The notes under the pieces: generated by a model
Database searches by the model: none
What the model was told of the DNA's origin: nothing
What the model saw: only the letters and a program-made list of their open reading frames with translations
Shown: piece after piece, positions 18,416-28,041 of the stretch
How the letters are laid out: each line of letters opens with the position of its first letter
Numbering within the stretch: position 1 is the first letter of the stretch
Assembly (NCBI RefSeq): GCF_018271975.1
Contig: NZ_JAGUCN010000003.1
Span: 124,001 to 188,000 of the forward strand
DNA: 64,000 nucleotides
From: Carboxylicivirga mesophila
Lineage (GTDB): Bacteria > Bacteroidota > Bacteroidia > Bacteroidales > Marinilabiliaceae
Reading direction: 5' to 3'
Position numbers and translations under genes: made by a program

Positions 18416-19015
18416 CTAGAACTTAACAGCCTGTGCTTCGTATGCTTCGATCTCCTCGCTCAGGCTTAATAAATAGTCGATATCGTCGTAGCCATTCATT
18501 AAGCAGTTTTTCTTGTAGGAGTTAATTTCGAAACCTTCTGACTCTCCTGTTGAAACATTAGTGATGGTCTGATTCTCCAAATCTATCTTCACTTCTGCCT
18601 TATTATCAGCATCAACAGCCTTGAATAATCCAGCTAAGAATGCTTCAGACACCTGAACAGGCAACACCCCATTATTTAAAGAGTTACCTCTGAAGATATC
18701 GGCGAAGAAACTGGAAACAACCGCTTTAAATCCATAGCCGGCAATTGCCCAGGCCGCATGCTCACGACTGGAGCCACTTCCAAAGTTTTTACCCGCTACC
18801 AATACAGTACCTGAGTAGGCAGGATTATTTAATACAAAATCTGCTTTTGGTGAACCATCTTTCTCATATCTCCAATCGTAAAACAGGTTATCACCAAAAC
18901 CATCTTTGGTAGTTGCCTTCAGGAATCGGGCCGGTATAATCTGGTCTGTATCCACATTTTCGATTGGCATTGGCACAAACGAAGTCTGCACTGTTACAAA
19001 TTTATCTATTGGCAT
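18416..19015 (-). CDS. leuD: 3-isopropylmalate dehydratase small subunit
   Basis: The protein has 199 residues, typical for LeuD. It is the swivel-domain subunit of isopropylmalate isomerase. [14 protein letters not shown] near residue 20 and the [13 protein letters not shown] block near residue 80 are signatures of the family. It follows leuC by 15 bases and must form the heterodimer with it. If the neighbouring second synthase makes citramalate, this isomerase would serve that branch too. Confidence 0.97.
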   Translation of the reverse strand: MPIDKFVTVQTSFVPMPIENVDTDQIIPARFLKATTKDGFGDNLFYDWRYEKDGSPKADFVLNNPAYSGTVLVAGKNFGSGSSREHAAWAIAGYGFKAVVSSFFADIFRGNSLNNGVLPVQVSEAFLAGLFKAVDADNKAEVKIDLENQTITNVSTGESEGFEINSYKKNCLMNGYDDIDYLLSLSEEIEAYEAQAVKF

Positions 19016-19030
19016 ATTTCTTCCTCCTGA

Positions 19031-20434
19031 TTATAAGTTAAAGATGGTACGTGGATCAGTTACAACACCCGTTACTGCAGCAGCAGCGGCAGTTAACGGA
19101 CTAGCCAGCATGGTACGCGAGCCAGGTCCCTGACGGCCTTCGAAGTTGCGGTTCGATGTAGCCACCGCATACTTACCTGCCGGAATCTTATCATCGTTCA
19201 TCGCCAGACAAGCTGAACAACCAGGCTGACGCAATTCAAAACCAGCAGCTTCCAACTGCTCCTTTAAACCCTCTTCAATGGCTTGCTTCTCAACCTGCTT
19301 ACTTCCCGGCACAATCCATGCAGTAACACTTTCGGCTTTTTGCTTACCCTTTACAGCTTCACAAAAAGCTCGTAAATCTTCGATACGTCCGTTAGTACAA
19401 CTACCAACAAAAACATAATCCACCTGCTTGCCTTCCAGTTTATCACCGGCTGCAAAGCCCATGTACTCCATCGACTTCTGGAAAGAACCCTGTGAGCTAT
19501 CTTCAATGGACTCCAGCGTAGGAATATTCTCACACACCTTGGCGCCCATGCCTGGGTTAGTGCCATAGGTAATCATCGGCTCAATATCGGCGCCATCAAA
19601 TGTCAATTCCTTATCGAACTTAGCGTCTGCATCAGTCACCAGGGATTTCCAATAAGCCACTGCCTTATCCCATGCTTCACCCTTAGGCGCCTGTTCGCGT
19701 CCTTTGATGTATTCAAAAGTGGTTTCATCGGGTGCAATCATTCCACCACGAGCCCCCATTTCAATACTCATGTTACAAACAGTCATGCGGGCTTCCATCG
19801 ACAAGCTACGAATAGCTGAACCTGCAAACTCAACAAAATAGCCGGTTCCACCACCTGTTGATAACTTAGAGATGATGTAAAGGATGATGTCTTTTGATGT
19901 CACTCCTTTGCCCAGCTCGCCTTCAATGTTAATGCGCATGCTCTTTGGCTTAGGCTGCATAATACATTGTGTTGCCAAAGCCATCTCTACTTCACTGGTT
20001 CCGATACCAAATGCAATGCTACCAAATGCACCGTGTGTAGATGTATGGCTATCACCACAAACAATGGTCATACCCGGCTGGGTTATACCCAACTCAGGAC
20101 CTACCACATGTACAATGCCATTATAAGGATGATTCAATCCATACATGGTAATGCCATTCTCCTCACAGTTTTTCTTCAGTGTTTCCACCTGATGACGCGA
20201 TAGCTCATCTTGGATGGTTAAATGCTGATTAACCGTAGGAATGTTGTGGTCGGGTGTAGCAATCACCTGCGATGGACGTGCTACTTTTCCTCCTCTGGCC
20301 TTTATACCACCAAAAGCCTGCGGACTCGTTACCTCATGGATGAAGTGACGGTCGATATAAAGAACATTAGGTCCGTCGTCAATCGTTTTGACAACGTGAC
20401 TGTCCCATATTTTATCAAATAATGTTTTTCCCAT
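19031..20434 (-). CDS. leuC: 3-isopropylmalate dehydratase large subunit
   Basis: The protein has 467 residues, normal for LeuC. It is an aconitase-family [4Fe-4S] subunit. Cluster cysteines occur in [12 protein letters not shown] (near residue 347) and [10 protein letters not shown] (near residues 408-417). The block [24 protein letters not shown] near residue 130 is also characteristic. It pairs with leuD directly downstream. The oxygen-sensitive cluster is a feature shared with IlvD of the same operon. Confidence 0.97.
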   Translation of the reverse strand: MGKTLFDKIWDSHVVKTIDDGPNVLYIDRHFIHEVTSPQAFGGIKARGGKVARPSQVIATPDHNIPTVNQHLTIQDELSRHQVETLKKNCEENGITMYGLNHPYNGIVHVVGPELGITQPGMTIVCGDSHTSTHGAFGSIAFGIGTSEVEMALATQCIMQPKPKSMRINIEGELGKGVTSKDIILYIISKLSTGGGTGYFVEFAGSAIRSLSMEARMTVCNMSIEMGARGGMIAPDETTFEYIKGREQAPKGEAWDKAVAYWKSLVTDADAKFDKELTFDGADIEPMITYGTNPGMGAKVCENIPTLESIEDSSQGSFQKSMEYMGFAAGDKLEGKQVDYVFVGSCTNGRIEDLRAFCEAVKGKQKAESVTAWIVPGSKQVEKQAIEEGLKEQLEAAGFELRQPGCSACLAMNDDKIPAGKYAVATSNRNFEGRQGPGSRTMLASPLTAAAAAVTGVVTDPRTIFNL

Positions 20435-20537
20435 ATTTTTTTAGCTATTAGCTGCTGGCCATGAGCCGTTAGCTTATTTTTCAGGCACTTGACGACCTCT
20501 TCTGCCTTCTGCCTATTAACTACTGACTAATCTCTTA

Positions 20538-22034
20538 TTATCCGATTTTTGAGATGGCATCTAAAAACGCTTCAACCGAGGCTGTTATGATATCTACATT
20601 AGCAGCGAAACCATAATAAGTATGTCCTTTGTGCTCAACCTGCACATGCACTTTACCTAAGTCATCACTACCACGCGTTATAGCCTGAATCAGGAATTCT
20701 TCCAGATGCACCTTACGTTTCACCAGGGCTTTTACAGCAGTAAAGGCAGCATCAATTGGACCGTTACCTGAAGCTGTTTCGGTAAACACATCACCACTAA
20801 AGCTAACAGCAACGGTAGCAGTCGGAATGGTTGAACTTCCTGAAATCACCTGTAATGACTCTAATTTTATTGAGCGATCCTGTTTCTCTTTTTCAGTACC
20901 AGCCAATGCCTCTAAGTCCTCATCAGCCACGTCCTTCTTCTTATCTGCCAAATCAAGGAACTGCTGATAGATTTCGTCCAGCTCCGGGCCTTCAAATTCA
21001 TATCCTAATACATGCAAACGGTGCTTCAGGGCAGCCCGACCACTGCGTGCAGTCAAAACAATGCTCGACTCTTTAACACCTACCTCAGCCGGATCGATGA
21101 TCTCGTAGTTCTCACGGTTTTTCAACACGCCATCCTGGTGGATACCTGATGAGTGAGCAAATGCATTACGGCCTACAATGGCTTTGTTGGCCTGAACCGG
21201 CATACGCATCAAGGTAGAAACCAATCGGCTGGTTTTCATGATTTGCTTAGTATCTATGCCTGTTCTATAGTCCAGGTCGTGATGCGATTTCATGGCCATC
21301 ACCACTTCCTCTAATGAAGTATTACCAGCTCGTTCACCTAATCCGTTAATGGTTACCTCCACCTGGCGGGCCCCGTTAACAACACCTGCTAATGTATTGG
21401 CAGTAGCCATTCCCAAGTCATTGTGACAGTGTGTCGATAGAATTGCTTTATCCACATTAGGCACATTATTCACCAGATAGGCAATTTTAGCGCCGTATTC
21501 TGATGGCAAACAGTAGCCGGTTGTATCCGGTATATTAATCACCGTGGCACCAGCAGCAATAACAGCTTCAACCACACGAGCCAGGTACTCATTATCTGAA
21601 CGACCGGCATCTTCGGCATAGAATTCTACGTCTTCAACAAATCGCTTGGCGTATTTAACAGCTTCCACTGCACGTTCTACAATCTCATCTTCGTTAGAAT
21701 TTAATTTGTATTTAATGTGATAAGGTGATGTACCAATACCCGTATGGATACGACCTCGCTTGGCAAACTTCAAAGCATCGGCAGCCACTTCGATGTCCTT
21801 TTTGACAGCACGCGTTAAGGCACAGATAGTTGGATTCTGAACAGCCTTAGAAATCTCGACCACCGAATTAAAATCTCCGGGGCTCGAAATGGGGAATCCA
21901 GCTTCAATCACATCCACGCCGAGCTTCTCGAGCTGACGGGCTACTTCTATCTTTTCAATAGTGTTTAACTGGCATCCCGGCACTTGCTCGCCGTCTCTTA
22001 AAGTGGTATCGAATATATAAACTTTATTATCCAT
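20538..22034 (-). CDS. leuA: 2-isopropylmalate synthase
   Basis: I place the start at the ATG at 22034 (498 residues, [17 protein letters not shown]), because the 26 residues of the longer frame from 22112 lie in a repeat-rich spacer and do not resemble the family. The enzyme condenses 2-oxoisovalerate with acetyl-CoA, the first leucine-specific step. [16 protein letters not shown], the metal motif [14 protein letters not shown] near residue 203, [15 protein letters not shown] near 230 and a C-terminal regulatory domain (about 375-498) are visible. It is most likely leucine-feedback regulated. Confidence 0.95.
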   Translation of the reverse strand: MDNKVYIFDTTLRDGEQVPGCQLNTIEKIEVARQLEKLGVDVIEAGFPISSPGDFNSVVEISKAVQNPTICALTRAVKKDIEVAADALKFAKRGRIHTGIGTSPYHIKYKLNSNEDEIVERAVEAVKYAKRFVEDVEFYAEDAGRSDNEYLARVVEAVIAAGATVINIPDTTGYCLPSEYGAKIAYLVNNVPNVDKAILSTHCHNDLGMATANTLAGVVNGARQVEVTINGLGERAGNTSLEEVVMAMKSHHDLDYRTGIDTKQIMKTSRLVSTLMRMPVQANKAIVGRNAFAHSSGIHQDGVLKNRENYEIIDPAEVGVKESSIVLTARSGRAALKHRLHVLGYEFEGPELDEIYQQFLDLADKKKDVADEDLEALAGTEKEKQDRSIKLESLQVISGSSTIPTATVAVSFSGDVFTETASGNGPIDAAFTAVKALVKRKVHLEEFLIQAITRGSDDLGKVHVQVEHKGHTYYGFAANVDIITASVEAFLDAISKIG

Positions 22035-22146
22035 GATTAATGTTTTATGTGTTTTCCGAATTCCTATCCCCTTCGGATTTTGTTTTGTCTGCGACAAAAC
22101 AGCTATCAGCAATAGCTGCTAGCCATTTACATATCACAAAAGAATT

Positions 22147-22188
22147 AAGCTGTCGGGATTATCTACAATCAGATAATCCCGACAGCTT
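22147..22188 (-). terminator. Perfect 18-bp hairpin after ilvC
   Basis: The arms 22147-22164 and 22171-22188 pair without mismatch around a 6-base loop, starting 5 bases after the ilvC stop. On the minus strand the following sequence TTAATTCTTTTG is only moderately U-rich. It may be a partial terminator or an mRNA-stabilising structure dividing ilv from leu genes. Confidence 0.6.
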
Positions 22189-22193
22189 GCATA

Positions 22194-23240
22194 TTATTGG
22201 TTTTCTGGTCTCAACTTACGAACAGCAGCACCTGCCTGCCACATTTCTGAATCACGTAACTCTTTCAATTCAGCCTCTAACTTAGGGCGGTAATCGGCCT
22301 GGCTGTTAGAGTCGATTGAGCGTTGCGCCTCGTTACCGGCAGCTACTTCGGAATACAACTTCTCAAACACTGGTTTAGTCGCATCACGGAAAGGCTTCCA
22401 CCAATCCAAGGCACCACGCTGAGCAGTGGTTGATGTATTGGCATACATCCAATCCATACCGTTTTCAGCTACTAACGGCATCAAGCTCTGAGTTAATTCC
22501 TCAACTGTTTCGTTGAAGGCCTCTGAAGGTGTGTGTCCATTGGCACGTAACACCTCATACTGAGCAGCAAAAATACCCTGGATACATCCCATCAAAGTAC
22601 CACGCTCACCTGTTAAGTCAGAGTATACTTCGCGTTTGAAATCAGTCTCAAACAAATAACCTGAACCAACCCCGATACCTAATGCAATAACACGGTCTTT
22701 GGCTCTACCGGTAGCATCCTGGAAGATGGCATATGAAGAGTTCAGGCCACGTCCTTCCAGGAACATACGACGCAATGAAGTACCTGATCCCTTTGGTGCA
22801 ACAAGGATAACATCCACATCAGCAGGAGGTACAATACCTGTGCGGTCTTTGTAAGTAATTCCGAATCCGTGTGAGAAATAAAGCGCTTTACCAGGTGTTA
22901 AGTACTTTTTCACAGTGTCCCACATCTGAATCTGACCCGCGTCAGACAGCAAGTATTGGATAATTGTTGCTTTTTCAAGCGCCTCCTCAATTTCGAAAAG
23001 AGTTTCACCAGGAACCCAACCATCAGCAATTGCTTTATCCCATGTTTTTGATTCCTTGCGCTGACCAACAATCACGTTAAAACCGTTGTCTTTCAGGTTG
23101 AGGGATTGCCCTGGACCTTGCACACCGTAACCAATTACAGCAATCGTTTCGTTTTTTAAAACTTCACGTGCTTTTTCCAATGGGAATTCTTCCCTCATTA
23201 CAACGTTTTCTTCAACGCCTCCAAAATTAATTTTTGCCAT
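22194..23240 (-). CDS. ilvC: Ketol-acid reductoisomerase
   Basis: The protein has 348 residues, a class I length. It isomerises and reduces acetolactate or acetohydroxybutyrate using NAD(P)H. The Rossmann motif IAVIGYGVQGPGQSLNLKDNG is near residues 33-53, followed by the cofactor loop VGQRKESKTW. The acidic metal-binding region DLTGERGTLMGCIQGIF near residue 210 and the C-terminal knotted domain are present. The cofactor preference is not certain from the loop. It serves valine, leucine and isoleucine synthesis and lies between ilvN and leuA. Confidence 0.97.
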   Translation of the reverse strand: MAKINFGGVEENVVMREEFPLEKAREVLKNETIAVIGYGVQGPGQSLNLKDNGFNVIVGQRKESKTWDKAIADGWVPGETLFEIEEALEKATIIQYLLSDAGQIQMWDTVKKYLTPGKALYFSHGFGITYKDRTGIVPPADVDVILVAPKGSGTSLRRMFLEGRGLNSSYAIFQDATGRAKDRVIALGIGVGSGYLFETDFKREVYSDLTGERGTLMGCIQGIFAAQYEVLRANGHTPSEAFNETVEELTQSLMPLVAENGMDWMYANTSTTAQRGALDWWKPFRDATKPVFEKLYSEVAAGNEAQRSIDSNSQADYRPKLEAELKELRDSEMWQAGAAVRKLRPENQ

Positions 23241-23339
23241 GATATTATTTGATTAATGTTTGTATTTTAAGCTATTGGCTAATAGTTGACTGCTATCAGC
23301 TTTTTAATTTTCTTCTGCCTTTCAACCTCTGACTTCTGC

Positions 23340-23882
23340 CTAATCCAAAAGACTTTTCTCTTTTTCGAGTTTTTTCAGGTAGTTAGAGAGCAACTCTTCT
23401 TTGAGTTTGGTTACTGCAATGCGACCTGAACGAACGAATTGCTGAACACCAAAATGGTCAAGCTTTTCAAACAACTCCTGCGTTTCGCGCTTATGTCCGG
23501 TCTTTTCGATAACCGTATATTCTTTGGTCACCTCCAGAATACGCGCACCATACTGGCGAACCAGACGCTCTATTTCATTTCCATTGAGTAAAGACTCCGT
23601 TTTTACTTTATACAATGCCACTTCCTGATGCACAATTTCATCGGCCGTAAATACATAGGCTTTAATAACATCAATGCGTTTTTCAATTTGCAACATCAGC
23701 TTGTTTACCTGCTCACGTGATGTAAATACCACAATGGTAAATTTATGAATGCCTGGGATGGCCGATTCTGAAGTGGTCAGACTCTCGATATTAATATGAC
23801 GACGTGTAAACACGGTTGTCACCTGGTTTAGAAGGCCGACGTGGTTTTCAGAATATATTGATAATGTGAATTCTTGTTTCAT
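23340..23882 (-). CDS. ilvN: Acetolactate synthase small (regulatory) subunit
   Basis: The protein has 180 residues. The N-terminal ACT domain (about 1-78) opens with FTLSIYSENHVGLLNQVTTVFTRRHINIESL, the valine-binding fold of IlvN/IlvH. A second regulatory domain occupies roughly 85-165. The subunit activates and confers feedback inhibition on IlvB, encoded 47 bases upstream. The C-terminus is rich in Lys, Leu and Glu and is probably helical. Confidence 0.95.
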   Translation of the reverse strand: MKQEFTLSIYSENHVGLLNQVTTVFTRRHINIESLTTSESAIPGIHKFTIVVFTSREQVNKLMLQIEKRIDVIKAYVFTADEIVHQEVALYKVKTESLLNGNEIERLVRQYGARILEVTKEYTVIEKTGHKRETQELFEKLDHFGVQQFVRSGRIAVTKLKEELLSNYLKKLEKEKSLLD

Positions 23883-23929
23883 CTTCTTTAAATGTTGAAT
23901 TGTCGATTTGGTAATCTGTTAATTTGGTA

Positions 23930-25666
23930 CTACTCAAGGCGAATATCTGAAACTGAAGCGCCCGTTGGTACCATTGGGAACACGTTACCTTCTTTCTCAA
24001 CCACCACTTCCAATAAATAGGCTCCCTTGTGCTCAGCCATACGGTTTACGGCAGCATCCAAATCATCACGTTCGGTTACTTTTTCGGTAGCTATGCCATA
24101 CCCTTTGGCAATCACCTGGAAATCGGGATTAATCAATTCGGTTGATGCGTAGCGTCTGTCAAAAAACAACTCCTGCCACTGACGAACCATTCCCAGGAAG
24201 TTATTATTCAGTAAGATGATTTTCACATCAGCCTGTGTTTGAAAGATGGTTCCCAGCTCTTGTATAGTCATCTGAAATCCACCATCACCAACAAACAAAC
24301 ATACCGGGCGTTCTGGTTGACCAAGTTTAGCACCCATAGCAGCTGGCAAACCAAATCCCATTGTACCAAGCCCGCCTGATGTTACTACACTCCTGGTTTG
24401 TTTAAACTTGAAGTAGCGTGATGCCATCATCTGGTGCTGCCCCACATCAGTTACCATGATAGCATCGTCACTGTATTGCTCGGTCACGCGCCTTATCACT
24501 TCTCCCATGGTTAAGCCTTCCTTGGCAGGGAAAAGCTCTGGTTGTATAATTTTTTGTGTTTCAATTTTATCACAAGCCTTAAACTCACTCAACCAGGCCT
24601 CATGATTATTCTTTGATACCATATCGGTTAACATGGGTAATGATTCTTTCACATCACCCAAAACCGGCACATCGGCATATATGATTTTATTGATTTCTGC
24701 AGGATCTATCTCCAGATGCACCACTTTGGCATTATTGGCATACTTCTGCACGTTACCTGTTACACGGTCATCGAAGCGCATGCCGATAGCCACTATCAGG
24801 TCTGCCTCATTGGTTTTAACATTGGGCCCGTAATTACCATGCATACCAAGCATTCCAACGTTCTGTTCAAAATCGGATGGCATAGCTGATAATCCCAGAA
24901 GTGTCCAGGCAGCAGGCATACCTGTTTTTTGCAAAAACTCCATCAGTTCGTTTTCAGCACCACCAAGCACTACTCCTTGTCCTACCAGTGCCAAAGGTTT
25001 TTTAGCCAGGTTAATTAACCGAACCGCTTCAGCAACCTTATCAAGCTTAACGGCTGTTCGTGGCTTATAGCTGCGTACCTTATTAACCGGCTTGTATTCA
25101 AAGTCGAATTGCGCAAACTGTGCATCTTTAGTGATGTCAATCAACACTGGCCCGGGACGACCTGTTCGCGCGATATAAAAAGCTTTGGCTATGGCCTCCG
25201 GAATCTCTTCCGCCCTTTTCACCTGGTAATTCCATTTGGTAATAGGCTGCGTGATACCTACTACATCAGTTTCCTGAAAAGCATCGGTGCCTAATAACGG
25301 TGAAGCAACCTGACCACTGATGACAACAAGAGGTGTTGAATCCACCATGGCATCAGCAATACCGGTAACGGCATTGGTTGCACCCGGTCCACTTGTAACA
25401 AAGCAAACGCCAACTTTGCCAGTGACTCGCGCATAGCCCTGAGCCGCATGAACAGCTCCCTGCTCATGACGTGTTAGAATGTGGTTCAACTTATCCTGAT
25501 AGTGGTATAGTGCGTCGTACACTGGCATAATCGCCCCACCCGGATATCCGAATAATAAATCTACTCCCTCATGCAACAAAGATTGCATTACGGCTTCGGA
25601 GCCACTCATCCGTTTCTTTTTCATTTCTTTGGCTTCCATGGTTGATGTTTGCGTTTGTGTTTCCAT
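23930..25666 (-). CDS. ilvB: Acetolactate synthase large (catalytic) subunit
   Basis: The protein has 578 residues. It is a thiamine-diphosphate and FAD enzyme that makes 2-acetolactate from pyruvate and 2-acetohydroxybutyrate from pyruvate plus 2-oxobutyrate. The activating glutamate lies in HEQGAVHAAQGYARVTG, and the ThDP motif begins with GDGGFQMTIQELGT and ends at NNNFLG. The first 20 residues (Thr-, Lys- and Met-rich) precede the conserved GSEAVMQSL block, so an internal Met (for example residue 10, 15 or 20) could be the true start. It sits between ilvD and ilvN. Confidence 0.96.
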   Translation of the reverse strand: METQTQTSTMEAKEMKKKRMSGSEAVMQSLLHEGVDLLFGYPGGAIMPVYDALYHYQDKLNHILTRHEQGAVHAAQGYARVTGKVGVCFVTSGPGATNAVTGIADAMVDSTPLVVISGQVASPLLGTDAFQETDVVGITQPITKWNYQVKRAEEIPEAIAKAFYIARTGRPGPVLIDITKDAQFAQFDFEYKPVNKVRSYKPRTAVKLDKVAEAVRLINLAKKPLALVGQGVVLGGAENELMEFLQKTGMPAAWTLLGLSAMPSDFEQNVGMLGMHGNYGPNVKTNEADLIVAIGMRFDDRVTGNVQKYANNAKVVHLEIDPAEINKIIYADVPVLGDVKESLPMLTDMVSKNNHEAWLSEFKACDKIETQKIIQPELFPAKEGLTMGEVIRRVTEQYSDDAIMVTDVGQHQMMASRYFKFKQTRSVVTSGGLGTMGFGLPAAMGAKLGQPERPVCLFVGDGGFQMTIQELGTIFQTQADVKIILLNNNFLGMVRQWQELFFDRRYASTELINPDFQVIAKGYGIATEKVTERDDLDAAVNRMAEHKGAYLLEVVVEKEGNVFPMVPTGASVSDIRLE

Positions 25667-25720
25667 AATATTTAGCTTATGGCTGATAGTTACTTGCTAA
25701 TAGCTATCCCTGTTAATGTT

Positions 25721-27550
25721 TTAGTCAATCAGTCTTACTGCTCCCTTATCAGCAGCACTTACCAAACTGGCATAGGCTCTAAGGGCTTTTGATATGTTTC
25801 GCTGGCGATTGGCTGGTTTAAAAGCCTTGTCGCCCTTTGCTTCTTCGGCTGCTCTACGCTGAGACAGCGCTTCATCACTTATCTGTAATTCTATCTTTCG
25901 GTTTGGAATATCAATTAAAATAGGATCTCCGTTTTGGACCAATGCAATATTACCTCCACCAGCAGCTTCCGGCGATGCATGGCCAATTGACAGGCCTGAT
26001 GTTCCACCAGAGAAACGACCATCAGTTAATAAGGCACAAGCTTTACCCAGGTGCTTCGACTTCAGGTAAGAGGTGGGGTATAACATTTCCTGCATGCCCG
26101 GACCGCCTTTTGGCCCCTCGTAGCGGATAATCACCACATCACCAGCCTTCACCTCATCCGAAAGAATACCTTCACAGGCATCATCCTGCGACTCATATAC
26201 TCGTGCTGTTCCTTTGAAAGTGAAGATGGACTCATCTACGCCGGCAGTTTTGACGATGCACCCCTTCTCAGCCAGGTTCCCAAACAATACGGCTAAACCA
26301 CCATCTTTGAAGTAAGCGCCTTCCACACTGCGGATACAGCCTTTTTCACGGTCCAAATCCAGTTGTGCGTACTGTGTTTTCTGCGAGCCCATGGTTAAAT
26401 TGAACATGCCTGCAGGTGCACTTGAATAAACATCCTTTGCCTCGTCCGATACTGAGTCACCCATCACATCATAAGCTGTTAAAGCTTCTTTCAGACTTGG
26501 GAAGTCAACACGACTCACATCGGTATGCAATAAGCCACCACGGTTCAGCTCAGCTAATATCGCCATGATACCACCTGCACGATTCACATCCTCAATGTGG
26601 TAGTGCGAGTTAGGAGCGACCTTACACAAAACAGGTGTAGTGCGTGATAAACGGTCTATATCATCCATAGTAAAGTTGACACCTGCCTCGTGAGCTATGG
26701 CCAGAATATGCAAAACCGTATTGGTAGACCCACCCATGGCAATATCCAGTGTCATGGCATTTTCAAAGGCCTTATAAGTGGCTATTGAACGTGGCAGAAC
26801 CGACTCATCCCCTTCGCCATAATAGCGATTGGTGATGTCCACTATCAGATCGGCAGCTTTTTCAAACAAGCGCTTACGATTAACATGCGTGGCAACGATG
26901 GTACCATTTCCGGGCAAAGCCAAACCTATTGCTTCATTTAAACAATTCATTGAGTTGGCAGTGAACATGCCTGAACATGACCCACAGGTTGGGCACGCAT
27001 TGCGTTCCACCTCCTCTACTTCAGCATCCGACACTGTATCATCGGCCGCCATTACCATGGCATCCACCAGATCTAACGCCTTGCCTCCGGCCTTTCCGGC
27101 TTCCATCGGACCACCCGAAACGAATACGGTTGGGATATTTAAACGCATAGCTGCCATTAGCATACCAGGCGTAATCTTATCGCAGTTACTGATACAAACC
27201 ATGGCATCCACCTTATGCGCATTGGCCATGTATTCAACACTATCCGCAATGATATCTCGTGATGGTAACGAATACAACATCCCATCATGCCCCATAGCGA
27301 TACCATCATCAATGGCAATGGTGTTAAACTCAGCAGCAAAGCATCCGTTGGCTTCGATACGCTGCTTTACCATTTGCCCAATATCGTGTAAGTGAACATG
27401 ACCTGGTACAAACTGGGTAAAGGAGTTAACCACAGCAATAACCGGCTTACCAAAGTGCTGCTCCTTCATGCCATTGGCACGCCATAAGCTTCTGGCTCCG
27501 GCCATACGCCTGCCCTGTGTTGATGTTGCGCTTCTAAGTGTTATTTTCAT
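25721..27550 (-). CDS. ilvD: Dihydroxy-acid dehydratase
   Basis: The protein has 609 residues. It dehydrates 2,3-dihydroxy acids to the 2-oxo acids of valine and isoleucine. Iron-sulfur ligand cysteines are in [12 protein letters not shown] near residue 124 and [18 protein letters not shown] near residue 190-207; the C-terminal [24 protein letters not shown] block is intact. It is the first structural gene of the operon, 21 bases after the U-run of the attenuator, so its expression should depend on read-through. The ATG at 27550 is the natural start after the terminator. Confidence 0.97.
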   Translation of the reverse strand: MKITLRSATSTQGRRMAGARSLWRANGMKEQHFGKPVIAVVNSFTQFVPGHVHLHDIGQMVKQRIEANGCFAAEFNTIAIDDGIAMGHDGMLYSLPSRDIIADSVEYMANAHKVDAMVCISNCDKITPGMLMAAMRLNIPTVFVSGGPMEAGKAGGKALDLVDAMVMAADDTVSDAEVEEVERNACPTCGSCSGMFTANSMNCLNEAIGLALPGNGTIVATHVNRKRLFEKAADLIVDITNRYYGEGDESVLPRSIATYKAFENAMTLDIAMGGSTNTVLHILAIAHEAGVNFTMDDIDRLSRTTPVLCKVAPNSHYHIEDVNRAGGIMAILAELNRGGLLHTDVSRVDFPSLKEALTAYDVMGDSVSDEAKDVYSSAPAGMFNLTMGSQKTQYAQLDLDREKGCIRSVEGAYFKDGGLAVLFGNLAEKGCIVKTAGVDESIFTFKGTARVYESQDDACEGILSDEVKAGDVVIIRYEGPKGGPGMQEMLYPTSYLKSKHLGKACALLTDGRFSGGTSGLSIGHASPEAAGGGNIALVQNGDPILIDIPNRKIELQISDEALSQRRAAEEAKGDKAFKPANRQRNISKALRAYASLVSAADKGAVRLID

Positions 27551-27571
27551 TGTATCGTTTCCGTTTGTATC

Positions 27572-27610
27572 AAAAAAAAGAGCTTTTCCCGTATGTGTGA
27601 GAAAAGCTCT
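27572..27610 (-). terminator. Attenuator terminator of the ilv-leu operon
   Basis: On the minus strand AGAGCTTTTC (27610-27601) pairs perfectly with GAAAAGCTCT (27588-27579) around a 12-base loop, and eight T residues follow. It lies between the leader ORF and ilvD and would stop transcription unless the 5' arm is sequestered. Confidence 0.88.
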
Positions 27611-27705
27611 TAGTAACTTATATTCGTTTGTTTATCTACATAGCATTCTCACTCCTCTAGGTTCTAATAATAATGACCACGAGAATAATAATAATGTTGA
27701 GAATG
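27597..27705 (-). promoter_or_regulatory. Mutually exclusive pairing segments of the attenuator
   Basis: Segment 1 (CATTCTCA, 27705-27698, inside the leader ORF) is perfectly complementary over 8 bases to segment 2 (TGAGAATG, 27651-27644). Segment 2, as GTGAGAA (27652-27646), is also complementary over 7 bases to segment 3 (TTCTCAC, 27603-27597), which overlaps the 5' arm and loop of the terminator. This gives the pause, antiterminator and terminator forms expected of ribosome-mediated attenuation. Thermodynamic preference was not calculated. Confidence 0.75.
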
Positions 27706-27725
27706 AGTGATAAATTGAATTTCAT
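27657..27725 (-). CDS. Branched-chain amino acid leader peptide
   Basis: A 22-codon ORF starts at ATG 27725 and stops at TAG 27657-27659. Residues 5-20 read LSLILNIIIILVVIII. In total there are eight Ile (all ATT), four Leu (three CTC) and two Val, 14 of 22 residues. It lies 67-70 bases downstream of the predicted transcription start and 46 bases upstream of the terminator hairpin. Stalling of a ribosome on these codons when any branched-chain aminoacyl-tRNA is scarce would cover segment 1 and let segment 2 bind segment 3, allowing transcription into ilvD. Short non-conserved ORFs are easily missed, but composition, position and RNA pairing agree. Confidence 0.88.
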   Translation of the reverse strand: MKFNLSLILNIIIILVVIIIRT

Positions 27726-28041
27726 CTTGAAATTGTCTCTTTAAAAAATATTGGCATTTCGGTTTTACCCAGAACACCGTTGTTGCTTTTTACGCTAGCA
27801 AATGTAGGATTGATTTTTATAACGCCAAAGAAATAGTCAAAAAAATATCGTTTTTTTTTACAATTCGTATTTTCGAAGCCTAATAAGCTTACTATTTGCA
27901 CCCCTTACTATATAATAAGTCATGGGTCGAAATTCTTCGTTCAATTAAAGACCCGCACGTCCGATTCCTAAAGCCTTATTATGTGATACTTGCAAGCCTT
28001 GATTCATCATTCAAAATTCACACCAAAGTGTAAGTTCAATT
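27726..28041. other. Intergenic region upstream of the ilv-leu operon
   Basis: This 316-base gap holds the operon promoter (27799-27829) and the 5' leader. From about 27830 to the 28042 gene end it is AT-rich, with an A-tract run around 27840-27860 and no clear terminator or ORF that I can support. Confidence 0.6.
27799..27829 (-). promoter_or_regulatory. Consensus promoter of the ilv-leu operon
   Basis: On the minus strand TTTG (27829-27826), a 19-base spacer and TACATTTG (27806-27799) match both parts of the Bacteroidota primary sigma consensus exactly. Transcription would begin about 27793, giving a leader RNA of roughly 240 bases before ilvD. Confidence 0.82.

Noticed and set aside
22035-22112. 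N-terminal extension of leuA from an upstream ATG
   Set aside because: The added 26 residues are encoded by a repeat-containing spacer and do not resemble LeuA; the family start is at 22034.
26829-27395. 188-codon open frame on the plus strand opposite ilvD
   Set aside because: It lies wholly antisense to a well-supported ilvD, has no recognisable protein features, and is explained by codon bias of the true gene.
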